A DNA stretch of 64,000 bases from Apodemus sylvaticus (lineage: Eukaryota > Chordata > Mammalia > Rodentia > Muridae): assembly GCF_947179515.1 (NCBI RefSeq), contig NC_067482.1, positions 79,163,444 to 79,227,443 of the forward strand, given 5' to 3'. Every line of letters begins with the position of its first letter. The stretch's first letter is position 1. Below are positions 34,097-46,072 of the stretch, in pieces. The translations under genes and the position numbers were made by a program. The notes beneath the pieces are model-generated. The model was given only the letters and a program-made list of their open reading frames with translations. It was not told the origin of the DNA and did not search any database.

Positions 34097-34204
34097 CTCT
34101 AGAATGTCTTCTCTCCTGCCAAACAGATCACAGTGGCAAAGCTTTGGGCTTGTCGCCATCATGACATTTCCTGGAAACATTTGATTTGGTTGGTTGGTTT
34201 TGTT

Positions 34205-34298
34205 TATTTATGGTTTGAGGCAGGGTTTCTCTGTGTAGCCCTGGCTGTCCTAGAACTCATTATGTAGACCAGGTTAGCCTTGAACTCCTGAAGGCATT
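34205..34298 (-). repeat. B1 SINE, antisense
   Basis: CAGGGTTTCTCTGTGTAGCC and ACCAGGTTAGCCTTGAACTC. Confidence 0.85.
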
Positions 34299-34384
34299 TA
34301 CAGTCAGTGTGACCCTGTTATATTACTGCATACCTGACTTCCTGTTCTTGGGGCACTCAGCTCAGGAAACTGTAATGAGGACTC

Positions 34385-34492
34385 ATCCCCACCCCATCTC
34401 TTTCCAAGTCTCAGTGTGTAACATAGGCTGGCCTGGAACACACCATCCTCCTTCCTCGGTTTCCTGAGTACACAGATCAGAGACCTACCCCG
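34385..34492 (-). repeat. Old B1-related SINE, antisense
   Basis: ACATAGGCTGGCCTGGAACA and TCGGTTTCCTGAGTACACAG. Confidence 0.5.
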
Positions 34493-34949
34493 GTTCAAGG
34501 CAGGGGATTCACAACATGTCATTTAGTGCAGACCTCTATGGCCGTCACTTAAAACCGTCATACACGAGGTAAAAGGAACAAGTCAGGAGAGGTTTGTGGC
34601 ACGATGACTTGAGAAGGTGGTCTTGGGGCTGGGCATTGAAAGGCTGAGAAAGAAAGAAGAGTGAGGGTCGCATTCCTGGCAGGAGGCCCAGCCCAAGCAA
34701 AGGCATGGAGGCATGGAGGGCACATTCAGAGAACGCTGGAAGTTGGGAGAAGCAATTATGTGGACACTGGTGTGTCATGGGGAGAGAGAAAACTCCATGG
34801 ATGGTGGCTCTGAGGGGCCATCAGAGATCATGGAAAGTGTCCACCAAAGGAGGGCTTGGGAAGATTTAGCCCCACGTGAGCTGGTTAGAAGACTCTTCCT
34901 TTAGGCATAGAGCAGAAAAAGTGACTTCCTACATATTTATGAGTTTATG

Positions 34950-34976
34950 GACACACACACACACACACACACACAC
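34950..34976 (+). repeat. (CA)n microsatellite
   Basis: About 13 units. Confidence 0.93.
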
Positions 34977-35034
34977 TTCTGAGGTCACACAAACATTTTC
35001 TCCAAATAAGCTATTTCATTAAGGGGCAGAAGAC

Positions 35035-35128
35035 GACAAGGTCTTGCTATGCAGTCCAGGTTGAACCTCAAACTCACATTCTTCCTCCCTCAGCCTCTCA
35101 AGTAGTGGACTACAGGCCTGAGATAGCA
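35035..35128 (-). repeat. B1-related SINE, antisense
   Basis: AGGTCTTGCTATGCAGTCCA and CCTCAGCCTCTCAAGTAGTG. Confidence 0.65.
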
Positions 35129-35334
35129 TGCGTGGCTCAGAAAATCCTCATGGGTGGAATCCCTCAATGCTCTGCTAAGAATGGCAAATCTCACAGCTGG
35201 TTTAGCCATCAGGTAGGACAACCCAATCATTTTAAAGTGGACATCTTTTGTTACACTAGTGAGAGCCAGCAGCAGTGGAGTCTCCACTCAGATAAATGTT
35301 TTCCCAGTCATTCTCTTATAATCTTTTCAGTTGC

Positions 35335-35420
35335 TTCAGATAATTAAGAATTTCACACTGAGGGAACAAAGGCTCAGGAGCATTAAGTGACTTGTCCAAA
35401 GTCACACAGCCTATGGGGTG
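35335..35420 (+). repeat. MIR fragment
   Basis: CATTAAGTGACTTGTCCAAA followed by GTCACACAGCCTATGG, a clear MIR core. Confidence 0.75.
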
Positions 35421-36299
35421 AGTTCTGCCATGACTGAAGAGTGCCGCAGGCTGAGTGGTGGCACGTGGGTGGCCTTGTGAGCTTGTGCCTGCCATTGCAA
35501 CTCAGGAGCAGCTCAGGAAGGGTTCACCAGGAGACCGGCCACCATGAGCAGTTGGACCAGCGAACAAGCGCATGTCAGGACATGTTTCCCCCTAGTGACG
35601 ATTTTGAGTGTTCCCTAAAACTAGCAGGGCTTCCCAGGGACCCAGCTGCCAGGCTGCTTGTTCTAGGACACAACGCCACAAGGCCTGGGGAGGGGGGCTG
35701 ACTGACCGTCCCTACTCACTGTAGCCTCTTTCCTGAGGATGTCTGGGGTCCGTCTTAGCCCTGCTGGCCTCTGTGGGTGTGGACCTTACCCTCATTGCTG
35801 TACCTACCAACTCCTTTGGGTGGGGAACCTCCTAGGGATATTCCATGTGAGCCTCAAGGAGCCCAAAGGGGCTCCCCTGAATCAAATGAGAGTCCTGCTA
35901 TGAGGAGAACTTTTCTGCGGAGAAAGAGTGGCCGCCAAGCTCTTGCCAGCTCCTGGGATAAGGGAACGACTTGCTTACCATACTGCATCTTCTGGACTAT
36001 TAGGTGACTCCCCAGCCCATCTTTGTCAGCAAATACCTCAAAAGTGCTGAGAGGTGGGAGCAGGCAGACCTTAGCCTCTCTCCTCTGCTCTGCCTAAAGC
36101 CACAAGTCAGGTGTGGCTGACCCTGGCCTAAGCCCTTATAATCTAGGTTCTACCAGAGGCAAACTCATCATGGGGAAGCAACCTCTACCTGTGTCTGGAT
36201 TAGCAGTCTTTGGGGGTCTCGTGGCTGATGGTGAGGCAGCAGAGAGGCTCTGGAAGCCAAGACAAGCCAACTATAAGTTTTCATTTTCTTCTCGTAATC

Positions 36300-36380
36300 C
36301 CTTGAACTCAGAGATCTGCCTGCTTCTTCTGCCTTTGAAGTGCAGGGACTAATGGCTTTAGCCACTATGCCTGTCTCAAG
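36300..36380 (-). repeat. B1 SINE fragment, antisense
   Basis: GAACTCAGAGATCTGCCTGC and TAGCCACTATGCCTG. Confidence 0.7.
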
Positions 36381-37107
36381 TTTGTAAACCCAAGAGTTTG
36401 GGAGACATGTAACTCTTTGTTCTCCTTACACTCAAGAAGAGTATTAAGTGCTGGCCCCTGTGCTGTTAAACACTGGTCTTTGCTGTCTGCCTGGGGCATC
36501 TATTGTTTGGTTTAACTCTCCTAATAATCCCTCCCCTAAAGTCCTCTGTAGCAGCCATAAGCAGGCCTACTTTGCAGATAAAGAAACTGAGACTTTAGGT
36601 CACATAGTTTGAAAGGCAGTAGTAGTACCTCCTTAGTATCCACAGAGGATTGGCCTCAGGACAAAACCGGCACTATGATATTGAAATATGAGGACAGTCA
36701 AGTCCCTTACATAAAGTGGCATCGTGACGGTTTGAATCTGAAGTGTCTCCCACGGGATAATGTTTGCCTGCTTGTTCCGTGGTCCTATATGGATCCCTTT
36801 AGGAGCTGGGACCTGGCTGGGACAGGTCTTTCAAAGCTTTGCCTGAGCTCTGCTTTCCGCCTTTTAATCCACTGGGGTATGAGGGGTCTCTCACGCTCCC
36901 CTAGCCTCTCCTGCTGTGATAGTCTAACCCCCCCCCCCCCCCTGGAACCATGAGACAAGTAAACCTTTCCCCCTTAAGTTGTTTCTGTCAGATGTTCTGG
37001 CCAATGGAGAAGCAACTAATCCAGGCATGACAAGATCTTCCAGCAACAAATCTCTTGGTCACACTGAATACAAAGCAAATGCCCTTTGGTAGTGGTGGGG
37101 GTATGTG

Positions 37108-37236
37108 TGAGACGGGGTTTCTCTGTATAGTCCTGGCAATGCTGGAACGCACTCTATAGAACAGGCTGGCCTTGAATTAGGAGATCACCTGCCTCTGCCT
37201 CTGCTTCCCGGGTGCTGGAATTAAAGGTATGCATAA
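37108..37236 (-). repeat. B1 SINE, antisense
   Basis: GGGGTTTCTCTGTATAGTCC through CGGGTGCTGGAATTAAAGG. Confidence 0.88.
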
Positions 37237-38571
37237 ATGTTCTTAAACTGTGTTATGTATAGAATTGGGGCAAGATGTCTGTATGCATACCGTTTGTTTT
37301 CCAAATGTTTTTCATTTGTGGTGGGTCGAATCTGCGGATGTGAAACCTGTAGATATGTGGGACCGCCTCCCACCTGAGCTGTGTCAGCCAGACTCCTCCC
37401 TGTCCGGCGGTTATACTTTCTGTCTCTCCAAGCTCTAAGTGGCCTGGTATCTTACATAGCTCACTGACACTGATGACAGGGTCTGCTCATGGTGACACCT
37501 ACATCGTCAGCTACTGTGGGTGAAACAGTAGGGTCTGAGGAGCCCTTACCACCCACCAGGGTTTTACAATAGTGATGCTTGATCACTCAGTCTTCCTAAG
37601 TCTTACCTGTGGAAATGAGGCCCTCAACACTGGGACCCCTGAAAGGGGAACAGCCCTGTGTATAGAAGGCCTGTGTCTACTGTGTGGACTCAGGCTGTAG
37701 GGTTGTCCCTTAAACCTGTGGACCTAGGAACGGCAAACCACTAGGGCAGAGGTTGTCTTCGAAAAAGAACGGGCAGCCCATTTGAGATCTATTTGCCCAG
37801 CCTCTTGCTTGTGGAGCAGAGCTGGCTGGTTAGGAACTGGATCCAGAGCCAGCTGCTGATTTTTCAGGAATTAATGAGCTGTCAAACAGCCATGTCAACC
37901 TTCGATTGTGGTGACAAAAAATGCCCATCATAACCCGAGGGAGGGAGGACTGGTTTTCATGGTTTCCGGGGTTTAGGTTGTATTGATCAACATCCGTCAC
38001 CGTGAGCCTGGAGGGAGGCAGAGAATCATGGGGGAAAGGATGTAAGTGGGCAGAGACGCTCCCCAGAGAGACTGAAAAGGGCCGAGCAAGAAGTAACCTC
38101 GGAGATGAAGCTTGTGGAGGGAGATGGTCATCGCTGTGGGTACTAAAGGCCAAGATGATTGGAGCGGCCATCCCCTGAGGCAGGAGCAACCTCCCTGGGG
38201 CCTTTCCCACAGGACACTAGAAAGCCGTGTCCTTGCCCAGAGGCCAGGGAGGGGCAGACCTGCCTCATGGACAGCTGTATCCAAGGCTTCTAGAAGCCAT
38301 TGAAGGCCAGAGTTCCTCAGGCTGCAAGTGGAGCAAGTGGAGAGTGCTATGATTCGAATGCACGTTTTCATTAGGTCTTATCAGTCCCGGAAATGAGGGG
38401 CTAGAATGGAGCAGGTCAACAGCATCGGGCAACTGTGACAGCTCAGCCTTCACAAAGGGGCCCAGGCAGACTTCAGCCAAGAGCTGGTCTGAAGCTCATT
38501 GGAAGTTGTACCAATCTGGAGAACCTGACGTCAGTAGGATGCTAGAGATTCATTCGCTTGCTGTTTCGTTT

Positions 38572-38725
38572 TGTTTTTGTTTGAGATGGGATCTCAGTAT
38601 GTAGCCCTGGCTAGCCTGGACTCTGTGTAGATCAGGTTGGCCCTGAGCTCACAGAGATCCACCTGCCTCTGCCTCCCAAGTGCTCAGATAAAGATATGTA
38701 CCACCAAGCATGGATAGCAGTTTCT
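38572..38725 (-). repeat. B1 SINE, antisense
   Basis: GATCTCAGTATGTAGCCCTG through CCACCTGCCTCTGCCTCCCA. Confidence 0.88.
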
Positions 38726-39124
38726 GTCTCATGACCCTTCCTCAAGTCGTCCTTTGATTTTCCTCTATTACTTAGAGCATGAAGCCATTATTACACACGC
38801 TCTATCCCATGGTGCAATGTTAAGGTGAACTTTAGGACAATCTACAGGGCCTCCAGGACTGTAACTGCTTTTAGCCCCTGAGCCATCTCCTCATCCCTAT
38901 CGGGATTATTTAGATCTCCCTTCAGCAGCCTCGTTGTTAGTCTTCCTTTCTATGCAGCAGTTACCTGTAATAAGTTGTGGTCTAAGCATTAAGTGGAAAA
39001 TTCCAGACACAAGCAGTGTGTAAGTCTTGAACAGCTCTTACTATAGGATGGGATTCCCATCATTCTAGATTATTAGTGCCATAGTAGTTCATCACACAGG
39101 ACTCTTCTGTAGCATGTAGTTTTA

Positions 39125-39705
39125 AAAAAAAATCCATGCTAATCCGGCTAGGCACTGGCAATGGCGGTCTCCCCCACGGTCTGTGGGGCCATGCTCCCTG
39201 TGGCCAGCTGCTGCCAAGATACTCCAATCCTCCTAGGCCATCCTCCCCCTGTGGCTAGCCTGCAGAAAGACAGCTTCCGATAGCTCAGATCCTCCTAGTC
39301 CCTGTAAAATGATAACACCAGAGACTTGCAATATACCAGCCAGACTTATAATGGTAAATCTCCAACCCCTAAATGCCTACACAAAGAACACAAAACTCAA
39401 TTGATATAAATTCAAGCTACACAGCTAGATGAGGCAAATGTGCCCTACATTACTCTATTTCCCATCTGTGGAATCCCTAGCTACTTGCGGCTTCTCCAGA
39501 CCACGTGGGTCAGCCCCACCTTCTCCTTATGGCTTCATTTTCTCTCTCTCATCCGCTGTCTCATCTGACCTCTTCTTTCCCCTCTCTAAAACATTTGGCT
39601 CTGCCCCCTCCTTCCACTGCCCAATCACAGGCTCTAGCTTTATCTGACTAATTAAGATTTCACCCCTTTTGAGAGAGCAGAAAAAACAGACAGCAACCCA
39701 CAACA
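39125..39705 (-). repeat. Probable LTR-retrotransposon remnant
   Basis: Repeat-like sequence with CCAATCACAGGCTCTAGC and CTGACTAATTAAGATTTC, words I associate with rodent LTRs. No ORF. Family and boundaries uncertain. Confidence 0.35.
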
Positions 39706-40679
39706 CTCTCCTAAGTCAAACTGCCCCCATCCTCATGAGTTCAACTGTGTCCACTCATGTGTCACAGCTGGGCTTTGTCGACCTGACCGTTTCTTCATAG
39801 GACAGTGTCCAACCAGTCCTCTCAGCCAGGTCTGTGCAGGCCTGTTCTAATGGCATGAGGCCTCAGAGAACAGCTAGACATAGCTAGGTCGGGAAGGGCT
39901 AGGGAGGTGGAGTCATCTATATAGCCATGGGGAAGCCATCATCCAAGAGGTGTGCAGGCCTTCCTGTGTGCTTTAGGGTCACTGGTGCTCCTGTTTGCAA
40001 CTCCTCAGACATGCTCTGTAAGCCTAATGAGATCACGGCTCCCAAGGGTGAACCTCAGTGGAAACAAACTGGTTTGTTGCTGGGATCGGACGAGGTGGGT
40101 AGATGTTGCCTAGTTTTCTGCAGGGGTGTGTGTGGCTTTCAGGACATAATTATTATAGTTAATCCCTATTCCAGTATGTTCCAGATAAGATACGGTATAG
40201 AGGGTCTGCCTGCATCTGTGGTCTGAGGCATCCTTTGAAGGAATGGCTTCTGGCAGTCAGCTACATCACAGGATTTGCCCACGAAAGGTCATTTGTCCTC
40301 TAGAAGCCAGCCAAAGGATGGGTGCATTTTCACCATGGAAGTGAACAACAGAGTCTTCCTATCCTAAGGCAGCCAGTGGTTAAACACTGACCAGCAACAT
40401 ACTGCTCCGGCTCCCCTGCTAACCCCGGAGCAGGGTAGATGGCATGACTCTCCTTTCCAGATCTACATTCGAAGGACCAGAGAGGGCAAGTGGCGTAGCA
40501 GAGGCCTCACAGCATAAATGGCTACAGGTAAGACTCAGACAAGCTCTGTCTTCCACCCATTTCCTTGAATTTTCATTTCCTTGTTCATTTTCCTTGTTAA
40601 ATGTGTACCACATTTCATTCTCCACTCATCTGTGGGTGACCCAGCTCCATTTCCCAGCTATGTGAAGAGAGTGGCAAAG

Positions 40680-40860
40680 AAAACGGATGTGCAAGTGTCT
40701 CTCTGAGTCTAACCCCAGGAGTGCTGTGGCTGGGCCATCTCTTTTTAATTTTTTGAAGAGCCTTCAAACTGATTTCCATCATGGCTGCACTAGTTTGCAT
40801 ATCACTAGCAGCATATCTTCTCCAAGATTTTCCAGTCACTTCTTACAAGATCTAGAATCT
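40680..40860 (-). repeat. Old L1-like fragment
   Basis: GCCTTCAAACTGATTTCCAT and the following GGCTGCACTAGTTTGCA resemble an L1 segment in antisense. Confidence 0.4.
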
Positions 40861-40994
40861 AGTTCAGACCACGAGGTGGGTAGATGTTGCCTAGTTTTCT
40901 GGGGGTTGGGGTGGGGAGGTGGGGGTGGGGATGGCTAGTTCAGACTCCCTGCCACAGCTCTTGAGAGCCCCCATCACTCGGGCAATATGACTGG

Positions 40995-41319
40995 TGGTGG
41001 TTTAAATACGCATTGCCCATAGAGAGTGGTACAGTTAGGAGGTGTGGCCTTGTTGGAGGTGTGTCACTGTGGAAGTAGGCTTTAGAGGTTTCCTCCTATG
41101 CTCAGGCTCCACCCATTGTGGAAGAGTTGGTCTTGTGGCTACCATTGGATCAAGATGTAGAACTCCTAGCTCCTTCTCCAGCACCATGTCTGCCTGCGTG
41201 CTGCCGTGCTTCCTGCTATGATGATAATGGACTAAACCACTGAAACTGTAAGCTAGCCTCATTAATGAGTTGCCTTGGTCATGGTGTCTCTTCATAGCAA
41301 TAAAACTGTAACTAAGACA
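40995..41319 (+). mobile_element. ERVL-MaLR-type LTR (old endogenous copy)
   Basis: A 325-bp unit starting TG and ending CA with AATAAA at 41299-41304, matching rodent MT/ORR1-type LTR sequence as remembered. No envelope or polymerase frame is present. Confidence 0.65.
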
Positions 41320-41745
41320 GAAGTTGGTACCAGGGACTGGGGTTTTGCTGTGATAGGCCTGACGATGTTTTTATTCGGAGGAATGTGAATTTGGAAACTT
41401 TGGATTTGGGAAGCACCGGAATGCTTTAGGTGGGGCTCAGTGGGCCATCCTAGTAGGAATATGAAAGACATTGGTGCTGAGGGTGATTTGAACATAGGGG
41501 CCTGGCTCTAGAGGTTTCAAAGAAGAGGAGTTTTAGTATGTTACCTGGAGATCATTCTTAGGATGTTTTGGTGAGGAATGTGGCTGCTCTTTGACCCTGT
41601 CTGAAGAGTCTGCTTGGGACTAAGGTGAAGAGATTCACATTAATTGCATTGACAAAGGAAGTCTCAAAAAGGCCCAGCATAGATTTTATCCTCTGGTTTA
41701 CCCTCTATAAGAGCAATTTGATCAAGTGTAGCAAGCTTAGAAAGG
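41320..41745 (+). mobile_element. Internal remnant of the MaLR-type element
   Basis: Follows the LTR directly (GAAGTTGGTACCAGGGACTG at the junction). Non-coding, decayed and 3'-truncated; no second LTR is seen. Confidence 0.55.
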
Positions 41746-42149
41746 GGACATAAAAAAAAAATGTATCATTCAAAGAGTAAAGGGGCACCAGGAAGTGGAA
41801 CTGAGCTAAACCCTATGTTCAAGGACATGAAATGGAATTAAGGGACCGGTGACCTCGGGGCACAGTCTCACCCAGCTAAGCTTACTCTTTCTGTTCCCAT
41901 TTCTCTCCACCTGAATCTTCATTTCTGACTCCTTCCCCTCCCCCTTTCCTTTTCCTTGGATCTGATATTGTTCTTGAACAGGTTTGGACACACCCCTCCC
42001 TTGTTCTCCCCACAGGCCTTCCTGCAGAGCCAGGAAGCCAGCCCACTTCTCCCTCAGTTTACCAGTTCCAGAAAAAACACCATGCTGTGGTCACAACCCT
42101 GCTTATCCTCAGGAAGAAAGGAAGAAAAGAAGAGGCCATGTTTGAAAGT

Positions 42150-42155
42150 TTTATT
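42150..42155 (-). terminator. Polyadenylation signal for Mtfp1 (predicted)
   Basis: TTTATT on the plus strand, AATAAA on the gene strand, about 730 nt past the stop codon. Confidence 0.5.
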
Positions 42156-42429
42156 AGGCTAGCACTTGGGTTGTGATTGTCCTGCCTCTCAACCAGGCCC
42201 CAGCAGCTCCTGCAGCAGGGATGGGCTGGCCAGAGACTCTGTCCTGAGTGTCCCAAATGCTGTAGCCTCTGTATCTTTCCCTAAATCACTCAGCCACATT
42301 ACCACAAAGTGACTTAGAATAGCTGGAAGCCTGGTCCTCACTTGTCACGTGATCTCAAGAGTATTTCCCACCCTCTCCGGCCCGAACATCCTTCTCCTCC
42401 ATGGGAGGATATAACTTTTCCATCCAAAG

Positions 42430-42655
42430 ACTGGCCCGGAGGCTACGAGGTACTTTAGTGGTTAGAGCACACTGGCCGCTCTTACAGAGGAACCAGATTC
42501 AGTCTCAGCACCCACCCACATGGTGGCTCACAACCATCCCTAACTCCAGTTTCAGGGGGTTCTCATCACCTCTTTTAACCTCTAAGGGTGCTGCACATAC
42601 ATACATGCAAGTAAAACACTTATACACATAAATACTTTAAAAAAAAAAGGTTTCA
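42430..42655 (+). repeat. B2/B3-type SINE in the Mtfp1 3' UTR (antisense to gene)
   Basis: TAGTGGTTAGAGCACACTGG, CACATGGTGGCTCACAACCA and an A-rich end near 42645. Confidence 0.75.
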
Positions 42656-42881
42656 AAAGACAGGCCAACCAGAGTCCGTTCCCACTCAGCACAACCATGG
42701 CTACTAATACAGACGGGGTTGGGTCCCACCTGGGACTCACTGCCCACCACTCCTCAAGGCCTTCTGCTCTAAGCCCCATCAATTCGAACCCACCCAGATG
42801 GCAGCACCATGGACCCCAAACAGCCACATATCCACGTTCTTTGATGTGAGTGGGCCAATCCCGGGCAAGGCACAGGAAGGG

Positions 42882-43240
42882 TCAGGGGCTGCTGGGCTTC
42901 CCCACTGACGGGTAGAGCTTGCGCAGGCTAGAGTCCAGGAGGAAGTCCACTGACCTACAGAGAGAGAAGGCCTGGTGAGCAGGCAGACAGGGGTGAGGGA
43001 GCGCAGGACTCACACGGGCTGGGGGAAAGACTCCTCCATACAGGGTAACAGCAACCGCGTCAGACCCATTTTATTATTCTCCTCCCTTAAAGAAGCCATG
43101 CTTACACCCCTCCCCCAAAGATAACAACCATCTTCCTTTCCTTTCTACGGCTGGAGAAACTGAGGTACAGTGGGTAAAGGACTCACTGTGAGGCTCAGGG
43201 TAAGTTATGCTCCTCTACCCCCTACTCCTGCCACCAGTGG

Positions 43241-43274
<34 letters not shown>

Positions 43275-45360
43275 GATTTTTTTAAAATTTTATTTCTGTA
43301 GCTGGGCAGTAGTGGCACACACCTTTAATTTCAGCACTTGGAAGGCAGAGGCAGACAGATTTCTGAGTTCGAGGCCAGTCTGGTCCACAGAGTGAGTTCC
43401 AGGACAACCAGGGCTATACAGAGAATCCTATCTCAAACAAAACAAAACAAAATTCTGTATTTTTTATGTACATACATGTTGTATGTGCATGTACACCTGC
43501 ATGCAAGAAGAGGGCATCGGATCCCGTTACAGATGGCTGTGAACCACCATGTCATTGCTGAGAACTGAACTCGGGACCTCTGGAAGAGCAGTCAGTGCTC
43601 TTAACCGCTGAGCATTCTCTCCAGCCTGGTCTACCTCTAGTGCTAAGAGCGAGCACATGACACAGGATTGGCTAATCAAAAGGATGATGGCTCGGACATG
43701 GGCCCCTCATCTGAATGAGCCAATGAGAATCTTCCTTGGGATCTCCGCTATCGTTATGGAGACGTTTTGATGGGCCGGGAGATGTTGGGAGGGACAGGAC
43801 ACCATGAGTCACTGGGACATGGCAGGAGGGTGAAACCCACAAGGACAGGATGGAGAGAGAAGCTGAAGGACGCTGCGTGGCAGCATCGCTCCGATGCCTG
43901 GGTCCAGCCGTGAGGAAAACATCCCAAGACTTTTATTTTGTATTTACCTAGCAAACTGGGTTTGATTCATGTTGCTCTCAGCTCCCTCCAATCCAGCACT
44001 CCTGGCTACCTCTGCCTATTTCACAGCCCTGGTCTTTCATTCTGGGAACTTACATGACCTTTGTCCAGAACCCACAAGGCACTCTGCTTCCTTTTCGGCC
44101 GCTCTGCCTCTCCATAGGATAAAAGCACAGATGGCCTCTCTGCTTCGACCCTGCCTCAGCTGCCCCGGCTTTGCACCCACAGCTCGCCCACAGCTCGCCC
44201 AGCCTAACTCTACCTGACTGGTCGCTGAGACCAGAACGGCACCTACCTGTCAATGGGGTGGATGATGACAGGGATGGCCAGCAGCCCGAGCGTAGTGGTG
44301 GTCCACTTGCGGACAGTCGGGGGCCAGCGGGTCATAGTGCCCAAGACATAGAGAGAGGCGGCACACAGACGGTTGATGGTGAAGCCGGGGATGACCACAG
44401 AGGCCAGAGACTGCCACACAAAGGTGTCTACCATAGCCAGGGCCACTCTGGTGCTGCGGCCTGCTTCAGGGCTTGGCACCTCTCCTGCCTTCTTGCCTTT
44501 GTCTATGGCATCGGCCAGGACATAGGAGCTGGACACGCCGTAGCTCAGCCACACCACCGCTGTAGGAACCAGGGAGCGGAAAGCCTCCCCCACCTCATTG
44601 GCGTAGCCTGGAGGGAAAAGGCAGTTAATTCTCCGGCCTGTTCCACAAGGGGGCGCTACACAGAGCACTCCTTCTAACCCTAACCTGCTAAACTACATAC
44701 AGGGCGGCAGGTGACCTCAGTCAAGTGACTTTACCTTTTGGTTTCTAGGCCCGTGGACTGACACCATCAATGAAGTTCATGGCTCACTGATCAAAGTCCC
44801 CAGCCGTGGTTCTGGGGATCTGCACCAGGGAGGCCAGCGAATAACTGAGTGTGGGCTCCACTGATGCGTACCAACCAAGTGCAAGGTCTTTCAAGGCCTT
44901 ACCTCAGCCCGCTCTTACAATCAGCACCCGACAAGAGTCCCTCGCCTTCAGCCCTTTTTACAGAAGAGAAAACTGACACTTAGGAAAAGCCAGGGGAAGG
45001 TAGGCTGCTCTAGGAGTCCAGATCTTCTGACCCCGGGGCCAGTGTACCACGGTCAAGGCAGAGGGCAACCCACGCACTCGGTCTGTGCCTCCGGAAGAGC
45101 CGCGTGGACAGAGCTGAACCCACAGGGTTGTGTGACCTTGGACAAGTCCCTAGCCTTCTCCTGAGCCCGGTCTCCAGCCCGAGCCGAATAATAACTAGGC
45201 CCCTTTTCAGACTCCAGATCCGCAACCCAGGACCACTGTGTTGTGTTTTTTCCGGAGTGGTGGGGTCGCTGCGTCTGTCACCCCCACGCTCACCCAGGTA
45301 GCGCACCCACGTGTCCCGGTAGAGGTCGCGCTCGGCGCCCGGCCGCTGCTGCTCCGACAT
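42882..45360 (-). CDS. Mtfp1: Mtfp1 (mitochondrial fission process protein 1, MTP18), complete, 3 coding exons
   Basis: Inner-mitochondrial-membrane protein that promotes DRP1-dependent fission. Exons on the minus strand: 45360-45294 (ATG 45360-45358), 44607-44247, 42954-42882 (TGA 42884-42882). Their 67+361+73 nt give exactly 166 residues, the family length. The protein begins MSEQQRPGAERDLYRDTW and continues YANEVGEAFRSLVP. Hydrophobic stretches lie at about residues 34-57, 82-112 and 128-141, consistent with a multi-pass membrane protein. The C-terminal exon encodes SVDFLLDSSLRKLYP. There is no classical cleavable presequence. The gene is convergent with Sec14l3 and co-directional with Sec14l2, whose predicted mRNA end lies about 1.9 kb upstream of this ATG. 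Confidence 0.97.
43242..43272 (+). repeat. (CT)n microsatellite in Mtfp1 intron 2
   Basis: About 15 units. Confidence 0.93.
43301..43455 (+). repeat. B1 SINE in Mtfp1 intron 2
   Basis: Near full length: GCTGGGCAGTAGTGGCACAC through a CAAAACAAAACAAAA tail. Confidence 0.92.
43456..43628 (-). repeat. B2-family SINE, antisense, abutting the B1
   Basis: GAAGAGGGCATCGGATCCCG and TGCTCTTAACCGCTGAGCAT, the reverse complement of a B2-type head. It sits tail to tail with the preceding B1. Confidence 0.85.
44643..44658 (+). promoter_or_regulatory. CTCF-like motif in Mtfp1 intron 1
   Basis: CCACAAGGGGGCGCTA differs from the CTCF core CCACCAGGGGGCGC at one position. It lies 36 bp upstream of Mtfp1 exon 2 in the gene direction. 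Confidence 0.45.
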
Positions 45361-45480
45361 GACGTCCTCCGCAAGGTTGGAGTCACTGCAGATTAGAGTC
45401 TCACCACAACCCTGTCTCCACCGGCACTTGGCTAACACCGGGCGAGAACCCGCCAGTAGTCCGAGGCTGAAGGACAGGTC
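45361..45480 (-). promoter_or_regulatory. Immediate Mtfp1 upstream region
   Basis: Moderately GC-rich sequence directly 5' of the Mtfp1 ATG on the minus strand. No TATA box is seen. It is assigned by position only, and the element at 46550-46990 is an alternative promoter. Confidence 0.35.
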
Positions 45481-46072
45481 GGGCTATCGCCACTGCAGGG
45501 AGTGTCTGAAAATTGCCTTATACGCCCAAGCCCCTCTCCCTAGGCTTGGGATTTGCAGACAGATGGTCGTGTTTTCTCTGAGCAGTTAATGCAAAAACTC
45601 TCCCAGACATGATTAGTTTTTGGAGTTAAATAGGTCAGAGTTCCAATCGGAGGATGGTATCTCCTTAGGTGTGCGGCTTCTAGGATAGGTGTATTTCTCT
45701 GAGCCTCGGTCCGTGTGTAACTGGGAGGCATGCCAGCGTTCACTGCCTTACACAGCCACAGGACTAATTAATTATATCCGTCATCATCTATTCCGGAGAC
45801 TCGGGTTTGCTTTCTTAAGCTCTGGCACTAGCGTTGGGTCCTATTTTATAGTAGGGAAATAGAGACAGAAAGGGCAGTCACTCTCTTGACTCATTAAGAA
45901 GAAGGGAGTTGGGGAGTTAGTACAAGAGGGGAAAGCGCTCTGAATCCTCTGGGATTTCAGAGGGGCAATGCTATGTCCCCTGGAGACAAATCCTACTTGG
46001 GCCGCTTAGTAGATGTGAGCCACTTCCTCCCCCAGTCCCAGAGCGTACGTCTGTAAAACAAAGTGGATGAGA

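Larger units (their letters stand above)
28650..42129. other. Intergenic region between convergent Sec14l3 and Mtfp1
   Basis: No recognisable gene. It starts with the Sec14l3 3' UTR, whose end is uncertain (ATTAAA at 29288-29293 is possible). The rest is B1/B2/MIR SINEs, an L1 3' end, LTR remnants, a hAT element and simple repeats, listed separately. Open frames are short and have no domain I recognise. Confidence 0.7.
42130..42881 (-). other. Mtfp1 3' UTR (inferred), containing a B2-like SINE
   Basis: Runs from the Mtfp1 TGA to a minus-strand AATAAA at 42150-42155. A B2/B3-type element lies inside it in the opposite orientation (about 42430-42655), so a transcript through it carries antisense SINE sequence. 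Confidence 0.55.
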
